DNA of 64,000 nucleotides from Petrolisthes cinctipes (lineage: Eukaryota > Arthropoda > Malacostraca > Decapoda > Porcellanidae). The notes beneath the pieces are model-generated. The model was not told the DNA's origin, did not search any database, and saw only the letters and a list, made by a program, of their open reading frames with translations. How positions within the stretch are numbered: position 1 is the stretch's first letter; the number at the start of each line of letters is the position of its first letter. Location of the stretch: positions 962,501 through 1,026,500 of the forward strand of contig JAWQEG010000630.1 in NCBI GenBank assembly GCA_033782935.1, in the 5' to 3' direction. Of this stretch, positions 12,151-26,100 are shown piece after piece. Made by a program: the position numbers and the translations under genes.

Positions 12151-15100
12151 AAAATCGATCTTTTAGGTGCACAAAAGTCGATATGTGCATGCATCTTCAG
12201 TACCCGTTTATATCTCAAATTCAGGCTCAAAACACCCGAAAATTCAATATTTTGGGGTCCCAGAAGCAATCTGTACATGCCTACTCAGTGTTAGAGTATT
12301 TTATAAAATATAGGCTAAAAACATGCTAAAAATCGATCTTTTAGGTGCCAAAAAATCGATATCTCAAATTCAGTCCCAAAACACCCGAAAATTCGATATT
12401 TAGGGGTCCCAGAAGCGATCTGTACATGCCTACTCCGTGTTAGAGTATTTTCAAAATACATGCTCAAAACATACTGAAAATCGATCTTTTAGGTGCACAA
12501 AAGTCGATATGTGCATGCATCTTCAGTACCCGTTTATATCTCAAATTCAGGCTCAAAACACCCGAAAATTCAATATTTTGGGGTCCCAGAAGCAATCTGT
12601 ACATGCCTACTCAGTGTTAGAGTATTTTCAAAATACAGGCCCAAAACATGCTGAAAATCGATATTTTAGATGCCCAAAGTCAATATGTGCATGTATCTTC
12701 TGTACCCGTTTATATCTCAAATTTAGGCTCAAAACACCCGAAAATTCAATATTTTGGGGTCCCAGAAGCAATCTGTACATGCCTACACAGTGCTAGAATA
12801 TTTTCAAAATATAGGCTAAAAACATGCTAAAAATCGACATTTTAGGTGCCAAAAAATCGATATCTCAAATTCAGTCCCAAAACACCCGAAAATTCGATAT
12901 TTAGAGGTCCCAGAAGGTATCTGTACATGGCTACTCCGTGTTAGAGTATTTTCAAAATACAGGCCAAAAACATACTGAAAATCGATCTTTTAGGTGCCCA
13001 AAAGTCGATATGTGCATGCATCTTCTGTACCCGTTTATATCTCAAATTCTGGCCCTAAACACCCGAAAATTCGATATTTTGGGGTCCCAGAAGCGATCTG
13101 TACATGCCTACTCAGTGTTAGAGTATTTTCAAAATTCAGGCCCAAAACATGCTGAAAATCAATATTTTTGGTGCCCAAAGTCAATATGTGCATGTATATT
13201 CTGTACCCGTTTATATCTCAAATTCAGGCTCAAAACACCCGAAAATTCAATATTTTGGGGTCCCAGAAGCAATCTGTACATGCCTACACAGTGCTAGAAT
13301 ATTTTCAAAATATAGGCTAAAAACATGCTAAAAATCGACATTTTAGGTGCCAAAAAATCGATATCTCAAATTCAGTCCCAAAACACCCGAAAATTCGATA
13401 TTTAGAGGTCCCAGAAGGCATCTGTACATGCCTACTCCGTGATAGAGTATTTTCAAAATACAGGCCAAAAACATACTGAAAATCAATCTTTTAGGTGCCC
13501 AAAAGTCGATATGTGCATGCATTTTCTGTACCCGTTTATATCTCAAATTCTGGCCGTAAACACCCGAAAATTCGATATTTTGGGGTCCCAGAAGCGATCT
13601 GTACATGCCTACTCCGTGTTAGAGTATTTTCAAAATTCAGGCCCAAAACATGCTGAAAATCGATATTTTTGGTGCCCAAAGTCAATATGTGCATGTATCT
13701 TCTGTACCCGTTTATATCTCAAATTCAGGCTCAAAACACCCGAAAATTCAATATTTTGGGGTCCCAGAAGCAATCTGTACATGCCTACACAGTGCTAGAA
13801 TATTTTCAAAATATAGGCTAAAAACATGCTAAAAATCGATCTTTTAGGTGCCAAAAAGTCGATATCTCAAATTCAGTCCCAAAACACCCGAAAATTCGAT
13901 ATTTTGGGGTCCCAGAAGCAATCTGTACATGCCTACTCAGTGTTAGAGTATTTTCAAAATACTGGCCCAAAACATGCTGAAAATCGATATTTTAGATGCC
14001 CAAAGTCAATATGTGCATGTATCTTCTGTACCCGTTTATATCTCAAATTCAGGCTCAAAACATCCGAAAATTCAATATTTTGGGGTCCCAGAAGCAATCT
14101 GTACATGCCTACTCAGTGCTAGAATATTTTCAACATATAGGCTAAAAACATGCTAAAAATCGATCTTTTAGGTGCCAAAAAGTCGATATCTCAAATTCAG
14201 TCCCAAAACACCCGAAAATTCGATATTTAGGGGTCCCAGAAGCGATCTGTACATGCCTACTCCGTGTTAGAGTATTTTCAAAATACATGCTCAAAACATA
14301 CTGAAAATCGATCTTTTAGGTGCACAAAAGTCTATATGTGCATGCATCTTCAGTACCCGTTTATATCTCAAATTCAGGCTCAAAACAACCGAAAATTCAA
14401 TAATTTTGGGTCCCAGAAGCAATCTGTACATGCCTACTCAGTGTTAGAGTATTTTCAAAATACAGGCCCAAAACATGCTGAAAATCGATATTTTGTATGC
14501 CCAAAGTCAATATGTGCATGTATTTTCTGTACCCGTTTATATCTCAAATTCAGGCTCAAAACACCCGAAAATTCAATATTTTGGGGTCCCAGAAGCAATC
14601 TGTACATGCCTACTCAGTGCTAGAATATTTTCAAAATATAGGCTAAAAACATGCTAAAAATCGATCTTTTAGGTGCCAAAAAGTCAATATCTCAAATTCA
14701 GTCCCAAAACACCCGAAAATTCGATATTTAGGGGTCCCAGAAGCGATCTGTACATGCCTACTCCGTGTTAGAGTATTTTCAAAATACATGCTCAAAACAT
14801 ACTGAAAATCGATCTTTTAGGTGCACAAAAGTCGATATGTGTATGCATCTTCAGTACCCGTTTATATCTCAAATTCAGGCTCAAAACACCCGAAAATTCA
14901 ATATTTTGGGGTCCCAGAAGCAATCTGTACATGCCTACTCAGTGTTAGAGTATTTTCAAAATACAGGCCCAAAACATGCTGAAAATCGATATTTTAGATG
15001 CCCAAAGTCAATATGTGCATGTATCTTCTGTACCCGTTTATATCTCAAATTCAGGCTCAAAACACCCGAAAATTCAATATTTTGGGGTCCCAGAAGCAAT

Positions 15101-15273
15101 CTGTACATGCCTACACAGTGCTAGAATATTTTCAAAATATAGGCTAAAAACATGCTAAAAATCGACATTTTAGGTGCCAAAAAATCGATATCTCAAATTC
15201 AGTCCCAAAACACCCGAAAATTCGATATTTAGAGGTCCCAGAAGGCATCTGTACATGCCTACTCCGTGATAGA

Positions 15274-15283
15274 TTTTTTTTTT
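15274..15283 (+). repeat. T10 homopolymer variant
   Basis: 'gatagagtattttcaaaatac' is replaced by 'gataga', ten T, then 'aaatac', abolishing the local dyad. An identical tract at 16778-16787 lies 1504 bp downstream, so it was copied with its surroundings. Confidence 0.85.
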
Positions 15284-18200
15284 AAATACAGGCCAAAAAC
15301 ATACTGAAAATCAATCTTTTAGGTGCCCAAAAGTCGATATGTGCATGCATTTTCTGTACCCGTTTATATCTCAAATTCTGGCCCTAAACACCCGAAAATT
15401 CGATATTTTGGGGTCCCAGAAGCGATCTGTACATGCCTACTCCGTGTTAGAGTATTTTCAAAATTCAGGCCCAAAACATGCTGAAAATCGATATTTTTGG
15501 TGCCCAAAGTCAATATGTGCATGTATCTTCTGTACCCGTTTATATCTCAAATTCAGGCTCAAAACACCCGAAAATTCAATATTTTGGGGTCCCAGAAGCA
15601 ATCTGTACATGCCTACACAGTGCTAGAATATTTTCAAAATATAGGCTAAAAACATGCTAAAAATCGATCTTTTAGGTGCCAAAAAGTCGATATCTCAAAT
15701 TCAGTCCCAAAACACCCGAAAATTCGATATTTAGAGGTCCCAGAAGGTATCTGTACATGCCTAGTCCGTGTTAGAGTATTTTCAAAATACAGGCCAAAAA
15801 CATACTGAAAATCGATCATTTAGGTGCCCAAAAGTCGATATGTGCATGCATCTTCTGTACCCGTTTATATCTCAAATTCTGGCCCTAAACACCCGAAAAT
15901 TCGATATTTTGGGGTCCCAGAAGCGATCTGTACATGCCTACTCAGTGTTAGAGTATTTTCAAAATTCAGGCCCAAAACATGCTGAAAATCGATATTTTTG
16001 GTGCCCAAAGTCAATATGTGCATGTATATTCTGTACCCGTTTATATCTCAAATTCAGGCTCAAAACACCCGAAAATTCAATATTTTGGGGTCCCAGAAGC
16101 AATCTGTACATGCCTACTCAGTGCTAGAATATTTTCAAAATATAGGCTAAAAACATGCTAAAAATCGATCTTTTAGGTGCCAAAAAGTCAATATCTCAAA
16201 TTCAGTCCCAAAACACCCGAAAATTCGATATTTAGGGGTCCCAGAAGCGATCTGTACATGCCTACTCCGTGTTAGAGTATTTTCAAAATACATGCTCAAA
16301 ACATACTGAAAATCGATCTTTTAGGTGCACAAAAGTCGATATGTGTATGCATCTTCAGTACCCGTTTATATCTCAAATTCAGGCTCAAAACACCCGAAAA
16401 TTCAATATTTTGGGGTCCCAGAAGCAATCTGTACATGCCTACTCAGTGTTAGAGTATTTTCAAAATACAGGCCCAAAACATGCTGAAAATCGATATTTTA
16501 GATGCCCAAAGTCAATATGTGCATGTATCTTCTGTACCCGTTTATATCTCAAATTCAGGCTCAAAACACCCGAAAATTCAATATTTTGGGGTCCCAGAAG
16601 CAATCTGTATATGCCTACACAGTGCTAGAATATTTTCAAAATATAGGCTAAAAACATGCTAAAAATCGACATTTTAGGTGCCAAAAAATCGATATCTCAA
16701 ATTCAGTCCCAAAACACCCGAAAATTCAATATTTAGAGGTCCCAGAAGGCATCTGTACATGCCTACTCCGTGATAGATTTTTTTTTTAAATACAGGCCAA
16801 AAACATACTGAAAATCAATCTTTTAGGTGCCCAAAAGTCGATATGTGCATGCATTTTCTGTACCCGTTTATATCTCAAATTCTGGCCCTAAACACCCGAA
16901 AATTCGATATTTTGGGGTCCCAGAAGCGATCTGTACATGCCTACTCCGTGTTAGAGTATTTTCAAAATTCAGGCCCAAAACATGCTGAAAATCGATATTT
17001 TTGGTGCCCAAAGTCAATATGTGCATGTATCTTCTGTACCCGTTTATATCTCAAATTCAGGCTCAAAACACCCGAAAATTCAATATTTTGGGGTCCCAGA
17101 AGCAATCTGTACATGCCTACACAGTGCTAGAATATTTTCAAAATATAGGCTAAAAACATGCTAAAAATCGATCTTTTAGGTGCCAAAAAGTCGATATCTC
17201 AAATTCAGTCCCAAAACACCCGAAAATTCGATATTTTGGGGTCCCAGAAGCAATCTGTACATGCCTACTCAGTGTTAGAGTATTTTCAAAATACTGGCCC
17301 AAAACATGCTGAAAATCGATATTTTAGATGCCCAAAGTCAATATGTGCATGTATCTTCTGTACCCGTTTATATCTCAAATTCAGGCTCAAAACATCCGAA
17401 AATTCAATATTTTGGGGTCCCAGAAGCAATCTGTACATGCCTACTCAGTGCTAGAATATTTTCAAAATATAGGCTAAAAACATGCTAAAAATCGATCTTT
17501 TAGGTGCCAAAAAGTCGATATCTCAAATTCAGTCCCAAAACACCCGAAAATTCGATATTTAGGGGTCCCAGAAGCGATCTGTACATGCCTACTCCGTGTT
17601 AGAGTATTTTCAAAATACATGCTCAAAACATACTGAAAATCGATCTTTTAGGTGCACAAAAGTCTATATGTGCATGCATCTTCAGTACCCGTTTATATCT
17701 CAAATTCAGGCTCAAAACAACCGAAAATTCAATATTTTGGGGTCCCAGAAGCAATCTGTACATGCCTACTCAGTGTTAGAGTATTTTCAAAATACAGGCC
17801 CAAAACATGCTGAAAATCGATATTTTGTATGCCCAAAGTCAATATGTGCATGTATTTTCTGTACCCGTTTATATCTCAAATTCAGGCTCAAAACACCCGA
17901 AAATTCAATATTTTGGGGTCCCAGAAGCAATCTGTACATGCCTACACAGTGCTAGAATATTTTCAAAATATAGGCTAAAAACATGCTAAACATCGACATT
18001 TTAGGTGTCAAAAAATCGATATCTCAAATTCAGTCCCAAAACACCCGAAAATTCGATATTTAGAGGTCCCAGAAGGTATCTGTACATGCCTAGTCCGTGT
18101 TAGAGTATTTTCAAAATACAGGCCAAAAACATACTGAAAATTGATCATTTAGGTGCCCAAAAGTCGATATGTGCATGCATCTTCTGTACCCGTTTATATC

Positions 18201-20439
18201 TCAAATTCTGGCCCTAAACACCCGAAAATTCGATATTTTGGGGTCCCAGAAGCGATCTGTACATGCCTACTCAGTGTTAGAGTATTTTCAAAATTCAGGC
18301 CCAAAACATGCTGAAAATCGATATTTTTGGTGCCCAAAGTCAATATGTGCATGTATATTCTGTACCCGTTTATATCTCAAATTCAGGCTCAAAACACCCG
18401 AAAATTCAATATTTTGGGGTCCCAGAAGCAATCTGTACATGCCTACTCAGTGCTAGAATATTTTCAAAATATAGGCTAAAAACATGCTAAAAATCGATCT
18501 TTTAGGTGCCAAAAAGTCAATATCTCAAATTCAGTCCCAAAACACCCGAAAATTCGATATTTAGGGGTCCCAGAAGCGATCTGTACATGCCTACTCCGTG
18601 TTAGAGTATTTTCAAAATACATGCTCAAAACATACTGAAAATCGATCTTTTAGGTGCACAAAAGTCGATATGTGCATGTATCTTCTGTACCCGTTTATAT
18701 CTCAAATTCAGGCTCAAAACACCCGAAAATTCAATATTTTGGGGTCCCAGAAGCAATCTGTACATGCCTACTCAGTGCTAGAATATTTTCAAAATTTAGG
18801 CTAAAAACATGCTAAAAATCGATCTTTTAGGTGCCAAAAAGTCGATATCTCAAATTCAGTCCCAAAACACCCGAAAATTCGATATTTAGGGTTCCCAGAA
18901 GCGATCTGTACATGCCTACTCCGTGTTAGAGTATTTTCAAAATACATGCTCAAAACATACTGAAAATCGATCTTTTAGGTGCACAAAAGTCGATATGTGC
19001 ATGCATCTTCAGTACCCGTTTATATCTCAAATTCAGGCTCAAAACACCCGAAAATTCAATATTTTGGGGTCCCAGAAGCAATCTGTACATGCCTACTCAG
19101 TGTTAGAATATTTTCAAAATACAGGCCCAAAACATGCTGAAAATCGATATTTTAGATGCCCAAAGTCAATATGTGCATGTATCTTCTGTACCCGTTTATA
19201 TCTCTAATTCTGGCCCTAAACACCCGAAAATTCGATATTTTGGGGTCCCAGAAGCGATCTGTACATGCCTACTCCGTGATAGAGTATTTTCAAAATACAG
19301 GCCAAAAACATACTGAAAATCGATCTTTTAGGTGCCCAAAAGTCGATATGTGCATGCATTTTCTGTACCCGTTTATATCTCAAATTCAGTCCCAAAACAC
19401 CCGAAAATTCGATATTTAGAGGTCCCAAGAGGTATCTGTACATGCCTACTCCGTGTTAGAGTATTTTCAAAATTCAGGCCCAAAACATGCTGAAAATCGA
19501 TATTTTTGGTGCCCAAAGTCAATATGTGCATGTATCTTCTGTACCCGTTTATATCTCAAATTCAGGCTCAAAACACCCGAAAATTCAATATTTTGGGGTC
19601 CCAGAAGCAATCTGTACAGTGCTAGAATATTTTCAAAATATAGGCTAAAAACATGCTAAAAATCGATCTTTTAGGTGCCAAAAAGTCGATATCTCAAATT
19701 CAGTCCCAAAACACCCGAAAATTCGATATTTAGGGGTCCCAGAAGCGATCTGTACATGCCTACTCCGTGTTAGAGTATTTTCAAAATACATGCTCAAAAC
19801 ATACTGAAAATCGATCTTTTAGGTGCACAAAAGTCGATATGTGCATGCATCTTCAGTACCCGTTTATATCTCAAATTCAGGCTCAAAACACCCGAAAATT
19901 CAATATTTTGGGGTCCCAGAAGCAATCTGTACATGCCTACTCAGTGTTAGAGTATTTTCAAAATACAGGCCCAAACCATGCTGAAAATCGATATTTTAGA
20001 TGCCCAAAGTCAATATGTGCATGTATCTTCTGTACCCGTTTATATCTCAAATTTAGGCTCAAAACACCCGAAAATTCAATATTTTGGGGTCCCAGAAGCA
20101 ATCTGTACATGCCTACACAGTGCTAGAATATTTTCAAAATATAGGCTAAAAACATGCTAAAAATCGATCTTTTAGGTGCCAAAAAGTCGATATCTCAAAT
20201 TCAGTCCCAAAACACCCGAAAATTCGATATTTAGGGGTCCCAGAAGCGATCTGTACATGCCTACTCCGTGTTAGAGTATTTTCAAAATACATGCTCAAAA
20301 TATGCTGAAAATCGATCTTTTAGGTGCACAAAAGTCGATATGTGCATGCATCTTCAGTACCCGTTTATATCTCAAATTCAGGCTCAAAACACCCGAAAAT
20401 TCAATATTTTGGGGTCCCAGAAGCAATCTGTACATGCCT

Positions 20440-23110
20440 ACACAGTGCTAGAATATTTTCAAAATATAGGCTAAAAACATGCTAAAAATCGAAATTTTAC
20501 GTGTCAAAAAATCGATATCTTAAATTCAGTCCCAAAACACCCAAAAATTCGATATTTAGAGGTCCCAGAAGGTATCTGTACATGCCTACTCCGTGTTAGA
20601 GTATTTCAAAATACAGGCCAAAAACATACTGAAAATCGATCTTTTAGGTGCCTAAAAGTCGATATGTGCATGCATCTTCTGTACCCGTTTATATCTCAAA
20701 TTCTGGCCCTAAACACCCGAAAATTCGATATTTTGGGGTCCCAGAAGCGATCTGTACATGCCTACTCCGTGTTAGAGTATTTTCAAAATTCAGGCCCAAA
20801 ACATGCTGAAAATCGATATTTTTGGTGCCCAAAGTCAATATGTGCATGTATCTTCTGTACCCGTTTATATCTCAAATTCAGGCTCAAAACACCCGAAAAT
20901 TCAATATTTTGGGGTCCAAGAAGCAATCTGTACATGCCTACTCAGTGCTAGAATATTTTCAAAATATAGGCTAAAAACATGCTAAAAATCGATCTTTTAG
21001 GTGCTAAAAAGTCGATATCTCAAATTCAGTCCCAAAACACCCGAAAATTCGATATTTAGGGGTCCCAGAAGCGATCTGTACATGCCTACTCCGTGTTAGA
21101 GTATTTTCAAAATACATGCTCAAAACATACTGAAAATCGATCTTTTAGGTGCACAAAAGTCGATATGTGTATGCATCTTCAGTACCCGTTTATATCTCAA
21201 ATTCTGGCTCAAAACACCCGAAAATTAAATATTTTGGGGTCCCAGAAGCAATCTGTACATGCCTACTCAGTGCTAGAATATTTTCAAAATATAGGCTAAA
21301 AATATGCTAAAAATCGATCTTTTAGGTGCCAAAAAGTCGATATCTCAAATTCAGTCCCTAAACACCCGAAAATTCGATATTTTGGGGTTCCAGAAGCGAT
21401 CTGTACATGCCTACTCCGTGTTAGAGTATTTTCAAAATACATGCTCAAAACTCAGTGCTTGAATATTTTCAAAATATAGGCTAAAAACATGCTAAAAATC
21501 GATCTTTTAGGTGCCAAAAAGTCGATATCTCAAATTCAGTCCCAAAACACCCGAAAATTCGATATTTAGGGGCCCCAGAAGCGATCTGTACATGCCTACT
21601 CCGTGTTAGAGTATTTTCAAAATACATGCTCAAAACATACTGAAAATCGATCTTTTAGGTGCACAAAAGTCGATATGTGTATGCATCTTCAGTACCCGTT
21701 TATATCTCAAATTCAGGCTCAAAACACCCGAAAATTCAATATTTTGGGGTCCCAGAAGCAATCTGTACATGCCTACACAGTGCTAGAATATTTTCAAAAT
21801 ATTCGCTAAAAACATGCTAAAAATCGAAATTTTACGTGTCAAAAAATCGATATCTCAAATTCAGTCCCAAAACACCCAAAAATTCGATATTTAGAGGTCC
21901 CAGAAGATATCTGTACATGCCTACTCCGTGTTAGAGTATTTCAAAATACAGGCCAAAAACATACTGAAAATCGATCTTTTAGGTGCCTAAAAGTCGATAT
22001 GTGCATGCATCTTCTGTACCCGTTTATATCTCAAATTCTGGCCCTAAACACCCGAAAATTCGATATTTTGGGGTCCCAGAAGCGATCTGTACATGCCTAC
22101 TCCGTGTTAGAGTATTTTCAAAATTCAGGCCCAAAACATGCTGAAAATCGATATTTTTGGTGCCCAAAGTCAATATGTGCATGTATCTTCTGTACCCGTT
22201 TATATCTCAAATTCAGGCTCAAAACACCCGAAAATTCAATATTTTGGGGTCCAAGAAGCAATCTGTACATGCCTACTCAGTGCTAGAATATTTTCAAAAT
22301 ATAGGCTAAAAACATGCTAAAAATCGATCTTTTAGGTGCCAAAAAGTCGATATCTCAAATTCAGTCCCAAAACACACGAAAAATCGATATTTAGGGGTCC
22401 CAGAAGCGATCTGTACATGCCTACTCCGTGTTAGAGTATTTTCAAAATACATGCTCAAAACATACTGAAAATCGATCTTTTAGGTGCACAAAAGTCGATA
22501 TGTGTATGCATCTTCAGTACCCGTTTATATCTCAAATTCTGGCTCAAAACACCCGAAAATTCAATATTTTGGGGTCCCAGAAGCAATCTGTACATGCCTA
22601 CTCAGTGCTAGAATATTTTCAAAATATAGGCTAAAAATATGCTAAAAATCGATCTTTTAGTTGCCAAAAAGTCGATATCACAAATTCAGTCCCAAAACAC
22701 CCGAAAATTCGATATTTTGGGGTTCCAGAAGCGATCTGTACATGCCTACTCCGTGTTAGAGTATTTTCAAAATACATGCTCAAAACTCAGTGCTAGAATA
22801 TTTTCAAAATATAGGCTAAAAACATGCTAAAAATCGATCTTTTAGGTGCCAAAAAGTCGATATCTCAAATTCAGTCCCAAAACACCCGAAAATTCGATAT
22901 TTAGGGGTCCCAGAAGCGATCTGTACATGCCTACTCCGTGTTAGAGTATTTTCAAAATACATGCTCAAAACATACTGAAAATCGATCTTTTAGGTGCACA
23001 AAAGTCGATATGTGCATGCATCTTCAGTACCCGTTTATATCTCAAATTCAGGCTCAAAACACCCGAAAATTCAATATTTTGGGGTCCCAGAAGCAATCTG
23101 TACATGCCTA
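20440..23110 (+). repeat. Tandem duplication, 1335-bp unit
   Basis: Seen: landmarks at 20664, 20803, 21093 and 21603 recur at 21999, 22138, 22428 and 22938, all exactly 1335 bp later. Shared private variants are 'gagtatttcaaaatac' with one T missing (about 20600 and 21935), 'ggtgcctaaaagtcg' (about 20648 and 21983) and 'ggggtccaagaagc' (about 20913 and 22248). The unit equals 825 + 510 bp. Limits are approximate. Confidence 0.82.
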
Positions 23111-26100
23111 CTCAGTGCTAGAATATTTTCAAAATATAGGCTAAAAACATGCTAAAAATCGATCTTTTAGGTGCCAAGAAGTCGATATCTCAAATTCAGT
23201 CCCAAAACACCCGAAAATTCGATATTTAGGAGTCCCAGAAGCGATCTGTACATGCCTACTCCGTGTTAGAGTATTTTCAAAATACATGCTCAAAACATAC
23301 TGAAAATCGATCTTTTAGGTGCACAAAAGTCGATATGTGTATGCATCTTCAGTACCCGTTTATATCTCAAATTCTGGCTCAAAACACCCGAAAATTCAAT
23401 ATTTTGGGGTCCCAGAAGCAATCTGTACATGCCTACTCAGTGCTAGAATATTTTCAAAATATAGGCTAAAAATATGCTAAAAATCGATCTTTTAGGTGCC
23501 AAAAAGTCGATATCTCAAATTCAGTCCCAAAACACCCGAAAATTCGATATTTTGGGGTTCCAGAAGCGATCTGTACATGCCTACTCCGTGTTAGAGTATT
23601 TTCAAAATACATGCTCAAAACTCAGTGCTAGAATATTTTCAAAATATAGGCTAAAAACATGCTAAAAATCGATCTTTTAGGTGCAAAAAAGTCGATATCT
23701 CAAATTCAGTCCCAAAACACCCGAAAATTCGATATTAAGGGGTCCCAGAAGCGATCTGTACATGCCTACTCCGTGTTAGAGTATTTTCAAAATACATGCT
23801 CAAAACATACTGAAAATCGATCTTTTAGGTGCACAAAAGTCGATATGTGCATGCATCTTCAGTACCCGTTTATATCTCAAATTCAGGCTCAAAACACCCG
23901 AAAATTCAATATTTTGGGGTCCCAGAAGCAATCTGTACATGCCTACTCAGTGCTAGAATATTTTCAAAATATAGGCTAAAAACATGCTAAAAATCGATCT
24001 TTTAGGTGCCAAAAAGTCGATATCTCAAATTCAGTCCCAAAACACCCGAAAATTCGATATTTAGGGGTCCCAGAAGCGATCTGTACATGCCTACTCCGTG
24101 TTAGAGTATTTTCAAAATACATGCTCAAAACATACTGAAAATCGATCTTTTAGGTGCACAAAAGTCGATATGTGTATGCATCTTCAGTACCCGTTTATAT
24201 CTCAAATTCTGGCTCAAAACACCCGAAAATTCAATATTTTGGGGTCCCAGAAGCAATCTGTACATGCCTACTCAGTGCTAGAATATTTTCAAAATATAGG
24301 CTAAAAATATGCTAAAAATCGATCTTTTAGGTGCCAAAAAGTCGATATCTCAAATTCAGTCCCAAAACACCCGAAAATTCGATATTTTGGGGTTCCAGAA
24401 GCGATCTGTACATGCCTACTCCGTGTTAGAGTATTTTCAAAATACATGCTCAAAACTCAGTGCTAGAATATTTTCAAAATATAGGCTAAAAACATGCTAA
24501 AAATCGATCTTTTAGGTGCAAAAAAGTCGATATCTCAAATTCAGTCCCAAAACACCCGAAAATTCGATATTAAGGGGTCCCAGAAGCGATCTGTACATGC
24601 CTACTCCGTGTTAGAGTATTTTCAAAATACATGCTCAAAACATACTGAAAATCGATATTTTAGGTGCACAAAAGTCGATATGTGCATGCATCTTCAGTAC
24701 CCGTTTATATCTCAAATTCAGGCTCAAAACACCCGAAAATTCAATATTTTGGGGTCCCAGAAGCAATCTGTACATGCCTACTCAGTGCTAGAATATTTTC
24801 AAAATATAGGCTAAAAATATGCTAAAAATCGATCTTTTAGGTGCCAAAAAGTCGATATCTCAAATTCAGTCCCAAAACACCCGAAAATTCGATATTTTGG
24901 GGTTCCAGAAGCGATCTGTACATGCCTACTCCGTGTTAGAGTATTTTCAAAATACATGCTCAAAACTCAGTGCTAGAATATTTTCAAAATATAGGCTAAA
25001 AACATGCTAAAAATCGATCTTTTAGGTGCCAAAAAGTCGATATCTCAAATTCAGTCCCAAAACACCCGAAAATTCGATATTTAGGGGTCCCAGAAGCGAT
25101 CTGTACATGCCTACTCCGTGTTAGAGTATTTTCAAAATACATGCTCAAAACATACTGAAAATCGATCTTTTAGGTGCACAAAAGTCGATATGTGCATGCA
25201 TCTTCAGTACCCGTTTATATCTCAAATTCAGGCTCAAAACACCCGAAAATTCAATATTTTGGGGTCCCAGAAGCAATCTGTACATGCCTACTCAGTGCTA
25301 GAATATTTTCAAAATATAGGCTAAAAACATGCTAAAAATCGATCTTTTAGGTGCCAAGAAGTCGATATCTCAAATTCAGTCCCAAAACACCCGAAAATTC
25401 GATATTTAGGAGTCCCAGAAGCGATCTGTACATGCCTACTCCGTGTTAGAGTATTTTCAAAATACATGCTCAAAACATACTGAAAATCGATCTTTTAGGT
25501 GCACAAAAGTCGATATGTGTATGCATCTTCAGTACCCGTTTATATCTCAAATTCTGGCTCAAAACACCCGAAAATTCAATATTTTGGGGTCCCAGAAGCA
25601 ATCTGTACATGCCTACTCAGTGCTAGAATATTTTCAAAATATAGGCTAAAAATATGCTAAAAATCGATCTTTTAGGTGCCAAAAAGTCGATATCTCAAAT
25701 TCAGTCCCAAAACACCCGAAAATTCGATATTTTGGGGTTCCAGAAGCGATCTGTACATGCCTACTCCGTGTTAGAGTATTTTCAAAATACATGCTCAAAA
25801 CTCAGTGCTAGAATATTTTCAAAATATAGGCTAAAAACATGCTAAAAATCGATCTTTTAGGTGCAAAAAAGTCGATATCTCAAATTCAGTCCCAAAACAC
25901 CCGAAAATTCGATATTAAGGGGTCCCAGAAGCGATCTGTACATGCCTACTCCGTGTTAGAGTATTTTCAAAATACATGCTCAAAACATACTGAAAATCGA
26001 TCTTTTAGGTGCACAAAAGTCGATATGTGCATGCATCTTCAGTACCCGTTTATATCTCAAATTCAGGCTCAAAACACCCGAAAATTCAATATTTTGGGGT

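Larger units (their letters stand above)
7334..20440 (+). repeat. Mosaic block of 501-bp units with deletions and hybrid monomers
   Basis: Seen: mostly 501-bp spacing, interrupted by a 456-bp unit (9161-9616), a 490-bp unit (11120-11609), 325/326-bp dimers (12111, 18598) and A/C hybrid monomers near 8723, 13826 and 17158. Local duplications include a 1504-bp offset (around 14.7-15.7 versus 16.2-17.2 kb, sharing a T10 tract) and a 3332-bp offset (13826/17158 and 14264/17596). No non-satellite sequence was found. Confidence 0.85.
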
